64,000 nucleotides of DNA. Origin: CAYNLK01 sp964398055. GTDB taxonomy: Bacteria; Chloroflexota; Anaerolineae; 4572-78; J111. The DNA is taken from NCBI GenBank assembly GCA_964398055.1, contig CAYNLK010000021.1, positions 1-64,000 on the forward strand. The letters are read 5' to 3'. A program made the translations under genes and the position numbers. Below the pieces are notes generated by a model. It did not search any database, was not told the DNA's origin, and saw only the letters and a list, made by a program, of their open reading frames with translations. Numbering within the stretch: the stretch's first letter is position 1; each line of letters opens with the position of its first letter. This document shows, piece by piece, positions 7,733 through 17,513 of this stretch.

Positions 7733-7875
7733 TGTTGAAATGATAGGTCAAAGCCATCTTTTGAGCAAAATTTCAGATTTGGGGCAGTTAGGGGTGGGCG
7801 AGAAACCGTCAGTATGGTTGACGGCTTGACAGAAATGGGTAAACTTATGTAAAGTTATTTTACTACCACACCACG

Positions 7876-8595
7876 ATGAAGATGAAAGAATTCTTAAAAT
7901 GGCTGCTGGCCGTCATCGCCCTGGTGCTGATTTGCGGGGGGATTGCGCTGTGGCCCTCGCTGATGCGGCTGCGTGAGGAGGCCGATTATCTGGGCTTTGG
8001 GCAGAAGCCGGACGGGGGGGAACTGCCGGTGGTCACCGGCCTGGCCCAATGTAGCCGGGCGCCCTTTGTTATGCCGACCGAAGGCTGGGTGGGGGTGTTG
8101 TATGGCGACAGCATTCTGGGCACGGTCAACCACTCCGGGTTGGATATCTTTGGCCTGGCCGGCAACGGAGTAACGCCGGTCTATGCCGCTTACGACGGCT
8201 ATCTGACCCGCCGGCCGGAGTGGATCAGCGCCGTGATCATCCGCCACCCGGAGGACCCGCTGAGGCCGGGCCGGCAAATCTGGACCTATTACACCCATAT
8301 GGCCGATGCCGCCGGCCACAGCTACATCATCGACCAGATTCCGCCAGGCACATTTGAACTGCCGGTGAAGCAGGGCACGCTGTTGGGCTACCAGGGCGAC
8401 TACAACGGCCAATCCTGGCGCGGTATCGACACCCATCTCCATTTTAGCATTGTGCTGGACGACGGCAACGGCACCTTTGTCAACGAAACCGACATTGCCA
8501 ACACCATCGATCCTTCCCCCTACCTGGGTATGCGTCTCAACGCCCGCTGCGGCGACCGCCCCCCGGAATGCCGGCCCGACTTCTTCTGTCCTTAG
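7876..8595 (+). CDS. M23/LytM-like peptidase-domain protein, membrane-anchored
   Basis: A 239-residue protein with an N-terminal transmembrane helix (WLLAVIALVLICGGIAL), so the rest should be outside. The domain from about residue 60 has the LytM layout: HSGLDIFG near 84 gives the first His and Asp, and HTHLHFSI near 190 gives the HxH pair. Active M23 enzymes use these to bind zinc and cut peptidoglycan cross-links. Key ligands appear to be present, so activity is possible. It stands alone. Confidence 0.75.
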   Translation: MKMKEFLKWLLAVIALVLICGGIALWPSLMRLREEADYLGFGQKPDGGELPVVTGLAQCSRAPFVMPTEGWVGVLYGDSILGTVNHSGLDIFGLAGNGVTPVYAAYDGYLTRRPEWISAVIIRHPEDPLRPGRQIWTYYTHMADAAGHSYIIDQIPPGTFELPVKQGTLLGYQGDYNGQSWRGIDTHLHFSIVLDDGNGTFVNETDIANTIDPSPYLGMRLNARCGDRPPECRPDFFCP

Positions 8596-8753
8596 CAAGG
8601 GGTGGTGAAACCCCTGCCCAGTCGAAAATAACCTGCCGCCTGCATTTACTTTTCATTCCCTCCGTGCTAAACTTGAATATAGTCGGTCGCCAATCTGGTT
8701 GTCAGGCTATTCACAATTCATAGGTCACAATTCACCGTTTTTGAGGAGCCACT

Positions 8754-10844
8754 TTGACCGCAGCAATTCGACCCGGTCAGAGCTTTCCGCTGGGCGCCAC
8801 CGTTTATCCCGAGGGCGTCAACTTTACGGTTTTTTCCAAAAACTGCACGGACGTGACCTTACTGCTGTTCGATGCCGTTGACGATCCTGAACCGGCCCGC
8901 CTCATCAGCCTCGATCCCAACCAAAATCGCACCTTTTACTACTGGCACGTCTTTGTGCCGGGCCTCAAACCCGGCCAACTCTATGGCTATCGCGTGGCCG
9001 GCCCGTTTGAGCCGGAGCAGGGATTACGATTTGACGGCGACAAAGTGCTGCTCGACCCGTACGGCCGGGGCGTGGCCGTTCCCACCAATTACAGCCGCCA
9101 GGCCGCGGCCCAACCGGGCGACAACACCGCCGTTGCTATGAAAAGCGTGGTGGCCGATCCCACCGGTTATAACTGGGAGGGCGATACGCCCCTGCGCCGT
9201 CCCTTTGCCCAAACGATCATCTATGAAATGCACGTCGGCGGCTTTACCCGCCACCCCAACTCCGGGGTTGACCCGCCCAAGCGGGGCACCTATGCCGGCC
9301 TGATCGACAAAATCTCCTACCTGCAAGAGTTGGGCATCACCGCGGTCGAACTGCTGCCGATTTTCCAATTCGATACGCAAGACGCGCCGGCCGGACTGGT
9401 TAATTACTGGGGCTACAGCCCGGTCTCTTTTTTTGCCCCGCACTGCGGCTATAGCTCCCGGCAGGAGCCGTTGGGACCCCTGGACGAATTTCGGGATATG
9501 GTCAAGGCGCTGCATCGGGCCGGGATCGAGGTGATTTTGGACGTGGTTTACAACCATACCGCCGAGGGGGGATCGGACGGTCCAACCTTTTGCTTCCGCG
9601 GCCTGGAAAACCGGGCCTACTATATCCTGGAGGATGGCGGCCTCAACTACGCCAACTTCAGCGGCACCGGCAACACGCTCAATGCCAATCAGTCCATCGT
9701 CCGCCGTATGATCGTTGACAGCCTGCACTACTGGGTGGAGCAGATGCACATCGACGGTTTTCGCTTCGACCTGGCCTCGATTCTGGCCCGCGACGAGCGG
9801 GGGCGTCTGCTAGAAAGCCCGCCTATCCTGTGGGAAATCGAGTCCGACCCCATCCTGGCCGGCACCAAAATTATCGCCGAAGCCTGGGACGCGGCCGGAC
9901 TCTACCAGGTTGGCAGCTTTATCGGCGACCGCTGGAAGGAGTGGAACGGCCGCTTTCGAGACGACTTGCGCAGTTTTATGAAGGGCGACCGGGGTATTGT
10001 GGCCAAACTGCCGGCCCGCTTGCTGGCCAGTCCCGATCTGTACGGCCACGAAAACCGGGAACCGGAACAAAGTATCAACTTTATTACCTGCCACGACGGC
10101 TTCACTCTCAACGATTTGGTATCGTACAATCACAAGCACAACGAGGCCAATCGCGAGGATAATCGGGACGGCCACAATCACAATTTGAGCTGGAACTGCG
10201 GTGTGGAAGGCCCCACCGACGACCCCGAGATCGAGCAGTTGCGCCAGCGGCAGCTCAAGAATTTTTTCACGGTCACGCTGCTGGCTCTGGGTGTGCCCAT
10301 GCTGCTAATGGGCGATGAGGTGCGGCGCACCCAACAGGGCAACAACAACGCCTACTGCCAGGACAATGAACTGAGCTGGTTTGATTGGAGCCTGCTTGAC
10401 AAACATGCCAAGCTCCATCAATTTGTCAAGCAGCTCATTCGTCTCCGGCTCGATCTGCCCGTGTTTGAAGAGCAACGCGGCTTAACCCTGAACCAGCTTC
10501 TCCGCCAGGCTCAGATTCAATGGCACGGCGTCAGGCTCTATCAACCCGACTGGGGCGAGCATTCCCACAGCCTGGCCGTTACTATCCAAGGGGAGCGGGG
10601 CTTATTTCACCTCATCTTGAATGCTTACTGGGAACCCCTGGAGTTTGAGTTACCCCCCCTCCCATCCACTTGCCATAATGGCTGGCGACAAGTGATCGAC
10701 ACTTATTTGGAGTCCCCGGCCGATTGCTGCGACCAAGCCGGACCGGTTGTGGCCGGCCCAACTTACCCGGTTCAGCCCCGGTCGGTGGTGTTGTTAGCAA
10801 CGGAGCTATCGCCAGACGCACCCGCCGGCTGGAGTGGATCATGA
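8754..10844 (+). CDS. glgX: Glycogen debranching enzyme GlgX/TreX
   Basis: A 696-residue GH13 protein with the usual length and an N-terminal CBM48-like domain (about 1-150). The start is a TTG behind gaggag. Catalytic regions are visible: the nucleophile in IDGFRFDLAS (about 325-334), the acid/base in IIAEAWD (about 373-379), and the third carboxylate region in FITCHDGFTLNDLVSYNHKH (about 440-460). GlgX hydrolyses alpha-1,6 branches of phosphorylase-limited glycogen. No other glycogen genes are in the window, so its operon context is uninformative. Confidence 0.93.
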   Translation: MTAAIRPGQSFPLGATVYPEGVNFTVFSKNCTDVTLLLFDAVDDPEPARLISLDPNQNRTFYYWHVFVPGLKPGQLYGYRVAGPFEPEQGLRFDGDKVLLDPYGRGVAVPTNYSRQAAAQPGDNTAVAMKSVVADPTGYNWEGDTPLRRPFAQTIIYEMHVGGFTRHPNSGVDPPKRGTYAGLIDKISYLQELGITAVELLPIFQFDTQDAPAGLVNYWGYSPVSFFAPHCGYSSRQEPLGPLDEFRDMVKALHRAGIEVILDVVYNHTAEGGSDGPTFCFRGLENRAYYILEDGGLNYANFSGTGNTLNANQSIVRRMIVDSLHYWVEQMHIDGFRFDLASILARDERGRLLESPPILWEIESDPILAGTKIIAEAWDAAGLYQVGSFIGDRWKEWNGRFRDDLRSFMKGDRGIVAKLPARLLASPDLYGHENREPEQSINFITCHDGFTLNDLVSYNHKHNEANREDNRDGHNHNLSWNCGVEGPTDDPEIEQLRQRQLKNFFTVTLLALGVPMLLMGDEVRRTQQGNNNAYCQDNELSWFDWSLLDKHAKLHQFVKQLIRLRLDLPVFEEQRGLTLNQLLRQAQIQWHGVRLYQPDWGEHSHSLAVTIQGERGLFHLILNAYWEPLEFELPPLPSTCHNGWRQVIDTYLESPADCCDQAGPVVAGPTYPVQPRSVVLLATELSPDAPAGWSGS

Positions 10845-10861
10845 CCGCGGTCAAATTTTGA

Positions 10862-10890
10862 TTGACAGCTTTCCTTTCCTGGCATATAAT
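10862..10890 (+). promoter_or_regulatory. Perfect sigma-70 consensus promoter for the nucleoside importer operon
   Basis: TTGACA at 10862-10867 and TATAAT at 10885-10890 are separated by exactly 17 bp. It lies just after glgX and about 520 bp before the BMP-family lipoprotein gene, so it probably drives a long leader and the importer operon. Confidence 0.8.
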
Positions 10891-11418
10891 GGGATCAAGT
10901 CTTCAAGACGAGTAGCCAGGGCAACTCTGCCAACAATTGTTCTGCCTCGTTTTTTGAGAGCCGGGTTTGATGTTATCTCATAACCGCAATAATTGCACTA
11001 CCGGGTAGTGTTTCACAATGAATTTCATCATGCCCAACCCCATCCCTTATCACTCCAAGTAGACCATACCCGTCTCAAGTCCTGACCGGGCGCTCCACTG
11101 AACTCGAAAAATACGAACAACTGAAGATTGGCTGGTAGCCAACGGAGGCTATTAAATTTATGCAAAAAGAGTTTCGCCGATGGTTTGGGCCTGGCAGTGT
11201 GGCTGATGGGCTACATTATGCCGGTTCAAGGTGATGCTATGCGCCTCGACATGACGCCTTCCGTGTAGATTGTATTGCAACTGCTGATGAAAAAATGAGT
11301 TAAGGAGGTAGGCTATGACATAGACGGCATGTTCGGCAATTAAACCTGTTGCCCATCACGCCCAAAGGGTTGTTTCAAAAAATTTATCAAACAAGACCAA
11401 TTTATTAAGGAGGATGTG
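10891..11418 (+). other. Long untranslated leader or relic region upstream of the BMP operon
   Basis: About 530 bp between a consensus promoter and the lipoprotein gene hold no long frame. A small dyad (cactac-cgg-gtagtg) lies at 10996-11010. At 11301 a perfect ribosome binding site (taaggaggt) precedes a two-codon frame, ATG ACA TAG at 11315-11323. Another short frame starts at 11160. I see no known riboswitch, including no purine-type core. The region could be a structured leader, a small RNA gene or the decayed start of a duplicated gene. Confidence 0.45.
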
Positions 11419-12453
11419 ATGAGAATTCGGTTTAACTGGTGGAGCTTGCTGGCCGTGATGGCACTGGTCAGCTTGATTGTAAGCGCCTGCGGCGGTGGTG
11501 GCGGCGCTACGGGTGGCGGCGAAGGCACATTCAAGGCCGCCATTGTGCTGGATGTGGCCGGGTTGGGCGACCAATCCTTCAACGATTCGGCCAATCGGGG
11601 CCTGGAACGGGCCAAAGCAGAACTGGGCATCGAGACGCAGGTGTATGAAACGTCCCAACCTTCTGATTATGAACCCAGTCTGGCTAGAGCGCCGTCACAG
11701 GGCAGCAATCTCACCTTCGCCATCGGCTTTTTGCAAACCGACGCTCTGGCCAACGTGGCCCCTCAAAATTCCAATGCCAAGTACGCCATTGTCGACTCGG
11801 TGGTAGAGGGTGACAACATCGCCTCACTACTCTTCAAAGAGGAAGAAGGCTCTTTTCTGGTCGGCGTGGTGGCCGGTTTGATGACCAAATCGAACAAAGT
11901 TGGCTTTATTGGCGGTTTGGAAGTGCCCCTGATCAAAAAATTTGAGGCCGGTTACCGGGCCGGCGTAAAGACCGCCAACCCGGAGGCAGAGATTCTGTCG
12001 ACCTATGCCGGCTCCTTTGGCGACCCGGGCAGGGGTAAAGAGATTGCGCTCAGCCAATACGCCAGCGGGGCCGATGTTATCTATCACGCTTCGGGCGGCA
12101 CCGGCCTGGGACTGTTCCAGGCGGCCCAGGAAAGAGGCGCCGGCTATTGGGCCATCGGCGTCGACTCTGACCAATATAGCCTGGCCCCGGCGAATACCCT
12201 GACCTCGATGATGAAGCAGGTCGATGTGGCTGTCTTTGAAACGATCAAGGCAACCAAGGAAGGTAATTTCAAGGCTGGAACCCTGGTTTTTGGTTTGAAA
12301 GAAAATGGCGTGGGCCTGGCTCCCACAACCGGTGAGAATACCCCGCAGGAGGTCATTGACAAGGCGAACGAATACGCCAAGAGAATTATCGATGGCGAGT
12401 TCAAGGTGCCGGCTACCGAAGAAGAACTGGCGAATTTTAGCCCGCCGCAATAA
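11419..12453 (+). CDS. BMP-family nucleoside-binding lipoprotein (ABC importer)
   Basis: A 344-residue lipoprotein; the ATG at 11419 follows aaggaggatgtg. It has a signal peptide with a lipobox (VSACGGGGGA) and a Gly-rich linker. The BMP signature is clear: VLDVAGLGDQSFNDSANRG near residues 40-60 and GFIGGLEVPLIKKFEAGYRAG near 155-175. Members such as PnrA and BmpA bind purine nucleosides for an ABC transporter. Three transporter genes and two nucleoside-degrading genes follow, so a nucleoside ligand is strongly supported. Confidence 0.92.
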   Translation: MRIRFNWWSLLAVMALVSLIVSACGGGGGATGGGEGTFKAAIVLDVAGLGDQSFNDSANRGLERAKAELGIETQVYETSQPSDYEPSLARAPSQGSNLTFAIGFLQTDALANVAPQNSNAKYAIVDSVVEGDNIASLLFKEEEGSFLVGVVAGLMTKSNKVGFIGGLEVPLIKKFEAGYRAGVKTANPEAEILSTYAGSFGDPGRGKEIALSQYASGADVIYHASGGTGLGLFQAAQERGAGYWAIGVDSDQYSLAPANTLTSMMKQVDVAVFETIKATKEGNFKAGTLVFGLKENGVGLAPTTGENTPQEVIDKANEYAKRIIDGEFKVPATEEELANFSPPQ

Positions 12454-12461
12454 ATAGCGAC

Positions 12462-12576
12462 GATCCAGAGAAGTTTTTTGGGCTAAGTTCGTGTTACGTG
12501 TTGCGGGTTCCGGTAATTTTTGGCAACACGTAACACGAAGCTCGGGCGTCGCTTGGGTAAGCGAACTTTTCTGGAC
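12462..12576. repeat. Large nested inverted repeat between binding protein and ATPase genes
   Basis: An inner perfect 17-bp stem (ttcgtgttacgtgttgc, 12488-12504, with gcaacacgtaacacgaa, 12533-12549) is extended by outer arms tccagagaagtt and aacttttctgga. The structure fills most of the 149-bp gap. It has the form of a processing or attenuation signal that would let the binding protein be made in excess over the transporter. Confidence 0.7.
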
Positions 12577-12602
12577 TATTACATCTGCCACGAGGTAAAC
12601 CT

Positions 12603-14156
12603 ATGCGCGATAAAGTGCCTGTAATTGAAATGAGGGATGTGACCAAAGTCTTCCCGGGCGTGATTGCAAACGATCACATCAATCTGGCCGTTTATGAGGG
12701 TGAGGTATTGGGGCTACTGGGTGAAAATGGGGCCGGAAAATCCGTTCTGATGAGTATCCTGTATGGCCTCTACCAACCGACCAAGGGCCAAATTTTTGTG
12801 CGCGGCCAAGAGGTGGCTATCACGGAACCCAAAGTGGCCATAGAACTGGGGATTGGGATGGTTCATCAACACTTCATGTTGGTGCCGGTCTTTACCGTGG
12901 CCGAAAATATTGTTCTTGGCTCCGAGCCGCGCACCCCGGCCGGCACGCTGGATGTAGCTAAAGCGGCCGAGGAAATTAGAGCTTTGTCTGAAAGATATAA
13001 CCTGGAAGTAGACCCCTACGCCAGAATTGAGGATATTTCGGTGGGGATGGCCCAACGGGTCGAGATTCTCAAGACAATGTATCGAGGCGCCCGGGTCTTA
13101 ATCCTGGACGAACCAACCGCGGTGCTGACGCCCCAGGAGATTAGAGGGTTGTTCAAAATTATGCGCACCCTGACGGACCAGGGCGTACCGGTTATCTTTA
13201 TCTCCCATAAACTCAAAGAGTTGATGGAGGTTTGCGACCGGGTCACGGTTATCCGCCGGGGCAAGATGATCGGTACCATTGAAATCAAAGATGCTTCACC
13301 CCAGTTACTGGCCAGCATGATGGTTGGACGTGATGTTGTGCTTGAGGTGGAAAAAGAAGCTGGCCAGCCCAAGGAAGTGGTCCTGGATGTTAAGAATCTA
13401 CATGCCGTTGGCCGCAACGGTTTACCTGTGCTCAATGGTGTTTCCTTTCAAGTGCATGCGGGTGAGATTGTAGGCATCGCCGGGGTAGCCGGCAACGGCC
13501 AATCGGAACTGATTGAAGTCATTACCGGGCTGCACAAGGCCAAAGCGGGGACGATTGATTTAAAGGGCGTTCCCATTACCAATCACGCCACCAAAGAGAT
13601 TATCGCCAGGGGCATCGCCACCATCCCTGAAGATCGCCATCATCGCGGCCTGGTGCTGGACTTTAGCATTGCCGATAACGGCGTGCTGGGTTCTCACGAC
13701 CAGGCCCCCTTTGCCCGTTGGATCCGCCGTGTTTTTGCGGCGATCAAAAGCTATGCCGACAGGCTCATCCACGAGTTCGATGTGCGCACGCCCAACCAGG
13801 AAGTACTGGTCAAAAACTTATCGGGCGGCAACCAGCAGAAGGTCATCATTGCCCGGGAGATGGGGCGAGATCCGGCCCTGCTGATTGCTGCTCAACCGAC
13901 CCGGGGGGTGGATGTAGGGGCAATTGAGTTCATCCACAAGCGGATCATCGAACAGCGCGACGCCGGCAAAGCTGTCCTTCTGATCTCAAACGAGTTGGAC
14001 GAAGTGATGGGTCTCAGCGACCGGATTTTGGTGATATTCCACGGTGAAATTGTGGCCGATATCCCGGCGGCAGAAGCCACAGAAGATGAATTGGGCCTGT
14101 ATATGGCCGGAGCCAAGCGCAGTACACCGCCAACCCAAGGAGGACAGATCAAATGA
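12603..14156 (+). CDS. Nucleoside ABC importer ATPase, two fused domains (NupO-like)
   Basis: A 517-residue protein with two ABC domains, as in sugar and nucleoside importers of the BMP group. The first half has a Walker A GENGAGKSVL near residue 40 and Walker B LILDEPTAVLTP near 163. The second half has GVAGNGQSELIE near 295 in place of a full Walker A and the signature LSGGNQQKVIIAREM near 405. The degenerate second site is normal for the family. The stop overlaps the first permease start in ATGA. Confidence 0.93.
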   Translation: MRDKVPVIEMRDVTKVFPGVIANDHINLAVYEGEVLGLLGENGAGKSVLMSILYGLYQPTKGQIFVRGQEVAITEPKVAIELGIGMVHQHFMLVPVFTVAENIVLGSEPRTPAGTLDVAKAAEEIRALSERYNLEVDPYARIEDISVGMAQRVEILKTMYRGARVLILDEPTAVLTPQEIRGLFKIMRTLTDQGVPVIFISHKLKELMEVCDRVTVIRRGKMIGTIEIKDASPQLLASMMVGRDVVLEVEKEAGQPKEVVLDVKNLHAVGRNGLPVLNGVSFQVHAGEIVGIAGVAGNGQSELIEVITGLHKAKAGTIDLKGVPITNHATKEIIARGIATIPEDRHHRGLVLDFSIADNGVLGSHDQAPFARWIRRVFAAIKSYADRLIHEFDVRTPNQEVLVKNLSGGNQQKVIIAREMGRDPALLIAAQPTRGVDVGAIEFIHKRIIEQRDAGKAVLLISNELDEVMGLSDRILVIFHGEIVADIPAAEATEDELGLYMAGAKRSTPPTQGGQIK

Positions 14157-15295
14157 CCACATCCGAAGAATTAACCACAAGAAATTGGCGAGAAAGGGTG
14201 ATGTTCACCCTGGCGCCCTTTTTAAAGGCGCTTATTCTGCCGGTCGGGGCGATCATCCTGGCTTTGTTGGTGGGGGCAATCTTTATCCTGATTATCGGCA
14301 AAAATCCCATTACAGCCTATGCAGCCCTGCTCCAGGGCGCCTTTGGAGACATCTTTTCTATTGGCGAAACCCTGGAAAACACCACCCCCCTTATCCTGAC
14401 CGGCCTGGCCGTGGCTTTTGCTTTTCGGGCCAAGCTGTTCAATATTGGGGGCGAGGGCCAGTTTTTGATGGGCGCGCTGGCCGCGGCCTGGGTAGGCATT
14501 AACCTGTCGCTGCCGCCGGTCATCCATGTCATTGCGGCTTTGTTGGTGGCCACTATTGTCGGTGGTTTGTGGGGGGGTATCGCCGGTTTTCTCAAAGCCA
14601 CCCGCGGGGTCCACGAGGTCATCAGTACGATCATGTTGAATTTTATCGCCATCTTCTTCATCAGCTATATGGTCACCGGACCGATGAAAGAGGTTTCGGC
14701 GCTGGATATTCCCCAAACGGCCAGGGTGCTGCCATCGGCCCAGTTGATGAAAATCTTGCCGCCCTCCAGGTTATCGGCTGGGATCATCATTGCCTTGCTG
14801 GCCGCCGCCTTTATCTGGTGGTTGTTGTGGAAAACCACCATTGGCTACGAGGTCAGAGCCGTTGGGCTTAATCCATATTCAGCCGAATATGCCGGCATCA
14901 GGCCAAACTATAATATGCTCCTGGCAATGCTCATCAGCGGGGGACTGGCCGGGTTAGGCGGCGGCATCATCATCACCGGGTTGTTCTATCGCTACCAGCA
15001 CGGTTTTCAACCGGGTTACGGCTTTACGGCCATTGCGGTCTCACTGGTCGGCGGCAATAACCCACCCGGCGTGGTGTTGGCCGCCCTGCTCTTTGCCACC
15101 TTGAGTCAGGGCGCGCTGGGGATGCAGAACGTAGCCGGAGTGCCGCAGGATATCGTCCTGGTTATTCAAGCCCTGGTGATCTTTTTTGTAGCCGCGCCGC
15201 AAATTGTGCAGGCGTTGCCGCAATGGCTGGAAAAGAGAAGAGCAGCCGCCCAGGCTTCGGCTGAAGGGGTTCAATTGGAAGGAGGACAGGCATAA
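14153..15295 (+). CDS. Nucleoside ABC importer permease (NupP-like)
   Basis: A 380-residue membrane protein of the BPD_transp_2 type, with about eight to ten helices and a longer N-terminal region than its partner. Characteristic stretches include FNIGGEGQFLMGALAAAW near residue 98 and GVHEVISTIMLNFIA near 150. It overlaps the ATPase gene by 4 bp and its stop overlaps the next start (TAATG), so the genes are translationally coupled. It forms the heterodimeric pore with the next gene product. Confidence 0.93.
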   Translation: MTTSEELTTRNWRERVMFTLAPFLKALILPVGAIILALLVGAIFILIIGKNPITAYAALLQGAFGDIFSIGETLENTTPLILTGLAVAFAFRAKLFNIGGEGQFLMGALAAAWVGINLSLPPVIHVIAALLVATIVGGLWGGIAGFLKATRGVHEVISTIMLNFIAIFFISYMVTGPMKEVSALDIPQTARVLPSAQLMKILPPSRLSAGIIIALLAAAFIWWLLWKTTIGYEVRAVGLNPYSAEYAGIRPNYNMLLAMLISGGLAGLGGGIIITGLFYRYQHGFQPGYGFTAIAVSLVGGNNPPGVVLAALLFATLSQGALGMQNVAGVPQDIVLVIQALVIFFVAAPQIVQALPQWLEKRRAAAQASAEGVQLEGGQA

Positions 15296-16248
15296 TGGAA
15301 ATGTTAGTCTCAATCTTCAGCGTCGCCCTCTTTGCTTCAACCATCCGGGCGGCCACGCCGCTTATTCTGGCGGCGCTAGGAGGCATCTTCTCCGAACGGT
15401 CCGGGGTGGTCAATATCGCCCTGGAGGGGATTATGTTGATTGGCGCCTTTTTTGCCATGATGATCAGCTACTTTGCGGCCCAGTTTGGCCTGCCGCCGCT
15501 GGTCAGCGCTATCTCCGGCATGGTGGGCGCCATCATCTTTGGCTTTCTTATCTCCATGGTTCATGCGGTTGTTTCAATTCGTTTCCGGGCCAATCAGGTG
15601 GTCAGCGGCGTCGCCATCAACATCCTGGCGCTCGGTTTGACCGGATTTTTGCTGCAATTTATCTTCAATACCTCCGGCAACTCGCCCTCTGTGCCCAATC
15701 TCCCGGCCGCGCCCATCCCGGCTCTGGCCAGCATTCCCATACTCGGAGATATTTTGTTCAACCAGCCGCCAATCGTTTACATTGCCCTCATTGCCGTGCC
15801 TATCTCCTCCTTTGTCCTCTTCCGCACCCCTCTGGGACTGCGTTTACGCTCGGTGGGGGAGCACCCCAAAGCGGCTGATACGGTGGGCGTGAATGTGTTC
15901 AGTTTACGTTACCTGGGCGTTGGCTTAAGCGGCGTGCTGGCCGGCCTGGGTGGGGCCTACCTGTCGATCGGCCAACTCAACATCTTTACCGAAAACATGA
16001 CCAACGGTCGAGGGTTTATTGCCCTGGCTGCCGTTATCTTTGGCAAGTGGAATCCCTGGGGGGCGTTGGGCGCATGTCTGCTGTTTGGTTTCGCCGACGC
16101 CGTCCAAATCTCGCTCCAAAATGCCGGCGTTAGAATCCCCAGCGACTTTCTGTTGATGTTACCCTACGTGCTGACCCTGGTGGCCCTGGCCGGTTTCATC
16201 GGTCGGTCCAATCCGCCTGCCGCAGCCGGGGTGCCGTATGAAAAGTAG
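15295..16248 (+). CDS. Nucleoside ABC importer permease (NupQ-like)
   Basis: A 317-residue permease of the same family, with GVVNIALEGIMLIGAFFAM near residue 37 and FRANQVVSGVAINILALGL near 98. It is the shorter partner of the preceding permease, and the gene order binding protein, ATPase, permease, permease is the canonical one for BMP nucleoside importers. Confidence 0.93.
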   Translation: MEMLVSIFSVALFASTIRAATPLILAALGGIFSERSGVVNIALEGIMLIGAFFAMMISYFAAQFGLPPLVSAISGMVGAIIFGFLISMVHAVVSIRFRANQVVSGVAINILALGLTGFLLQFIFNTSGNSPSVPNLPAAPIPALASIPILGDILFNQPPIVYIALIAVPISSFVLFRTPLGLRLRSVGEHPKAADTVGVNVFSLRYLGVGLSGVLAGLGGAYLSIGQLNIFTENMTNGRGFIALAAVIFGKWNPWGALGACLLFGFADAVQISLQNAGVRIPSDFLLMLPYVLTLVALAGFIGRSNPPAAAGVPYEK

Positions 16249-16301
16249 CCGGTCGTCAACTGATCACTGATCACTGCTGGCAGGCTGCAAGGGGGAATAC
16301 T

Positions 16302-17480
16302 ATGCAAATTAAGCGATTTATTGTGATTGTTTTGGATAGTGTTGGTATTGGCGAGGCGCCTGATGCGGCTACCTTTGGCGACGTGGGCAGCCACACCCTG
16401 GGCAATATTGCCCGGGTGGTCGGCGGCTTGAGTCTACCGACCATGGAAAAGATGGGGCTGGCCAACATTGCCATTTTGCAGGGCGTTGTGCCGCAATACC
16501 GGCCCCAGGCGGCTTACGGCAAGATGGCCGAGGTATCGCCGGGTAAAGACACCACCACCGGCCACTGGGAACTGATGGGGCTTCAATTGTCCCAACCCTT
16601 CCCGCTTTACCCTAACGGCTTCCCGCCGGAGATCATGGCTCGATACGAAGCTGAAACCGGCCGGGGGTGGTTGGGCAACTATCCTGCTTCGGGGACGGCC
16701 ATCATCGACGAGTTGGGCGAAGAGCATCTGCGCACCGGCAAGACCATTGTCTATACCTCCGGCGATAGCGTGTTTCAGATTGCTGCCCACGAAGAGATCA
16801 TCCCAATTGAGGAGCTGTACCGGATTTGCCGCATCGCCCGGGAGATTTTGCGGGGCGAGCACGAGGTGAGCCGGGTTATCGCCCGCCCCTTTGTGGGCGC
16901 GCCGGGGAATTTTACGCGCACGGCCAACCGGCACGACTTTTCGGTGCTGCCCACAGAGCCAACAGTGCTGGACTCGCTAAAAGAGGCCGGCTTAATGGTC
17001 TACGCCGTGGGCAAAATCGAAGATATTTTTGTTGGGCAGGGTATCACCGACGCTGTCCACACCCAGGATAATATGGATGGAGTCGATCAGACCATTGCGG
17101 CAATGCGTAACCGCCGGGAGCCGGGCCTGATTTTTACCAACCTGGTTGATTTCGACGCCAAATATGGCCATCGCAATAACCCGGCCGGCTATGCCCAGGC
17201 CCTGGTCGAGTTTGACCGGCGGCTGCCTGAAATCATGGACGCCCTGGCCGAAGATGATGTCCTGGTCATCACCGCCGATCACGGCAACGACCCAACGACG
17301 CCCGGCACCGATCACTCGCGTGAATATGTGCCTGTCCTGATCGCCGGCGCTCCTATCCGGGCCGGGGCCAATATTGGCGTTCGTGAAACTTTTGCCGACC
17401 TGGCCGCGACCATTGCCGATACGCTGGGGGTCAAACCACCGCGGTGCGGGACCAGTTTCAAGTCAATGATCGTCAAATAG
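16302..17480 (+). CDS. deoB: Phosphopentomutase
   Basis: A 392-residue alkaline-phosphatase-superfamily enzyme of normal length. The N-terminus has the metal-binding DSVGIGEAPDA motif (about 12-22) and the nucleophile Thr region GKDTTTGHWELMG (about 82-94); ITADHGNDPTTPGTDHSRE near 325 supplies further metal ligands. It converts ribose-1-phosphate and deoxyribose-1-phosphate to the 5-phosphates. It lies 53 bp after the importer and just before a nucleoside phosphorylase, giving a complete import and salvage route. Confidence 0.96.
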   Translation: MQIKRFIVIVLDSVGIGEAPDAATFGDVGSHTLGNIARVVGGLSLPTMEKMGLANIAILQGVVPQYRPQAAYGKMAEVSPGKDTTTGHWELMGLQLSQPFPLYPNGFPPEIMARYEAETGRGWLGNYPASGTAIIDELGEEHLRTGKTIVYTSGDSVFQIAAHEEIIPIEELYRICRIAREILRGEHEVSRVIARPFVGAPGNFTRTANRHDFSVLPTEPTVLDSLKEAGLMVYAVGKIEDIFVGQGITDAVHTQDNMDGVDQTIAAMRNRREPGLIFTNLVDFDAKYGHRNNPAGYAQALVEFDRRLPEIMDALAEDDVLVITADHGNDPTTPGTDHSREYVPVLIAGAPIRAGANIGVRETFADLAATIADTLGVKPPRCGTSFKSMIVK

Positions 17481-17513
17481 CAGGTGATCTTAGGTACGAC
17501 CGGAGAATACGTT

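Noticed and set aside
10891..11418. Purine riboswitch in front of the nucleoside importer
   Set aside because: I could not find the conserved junction core or the paired loop bases of the purine aptamer in this leader.
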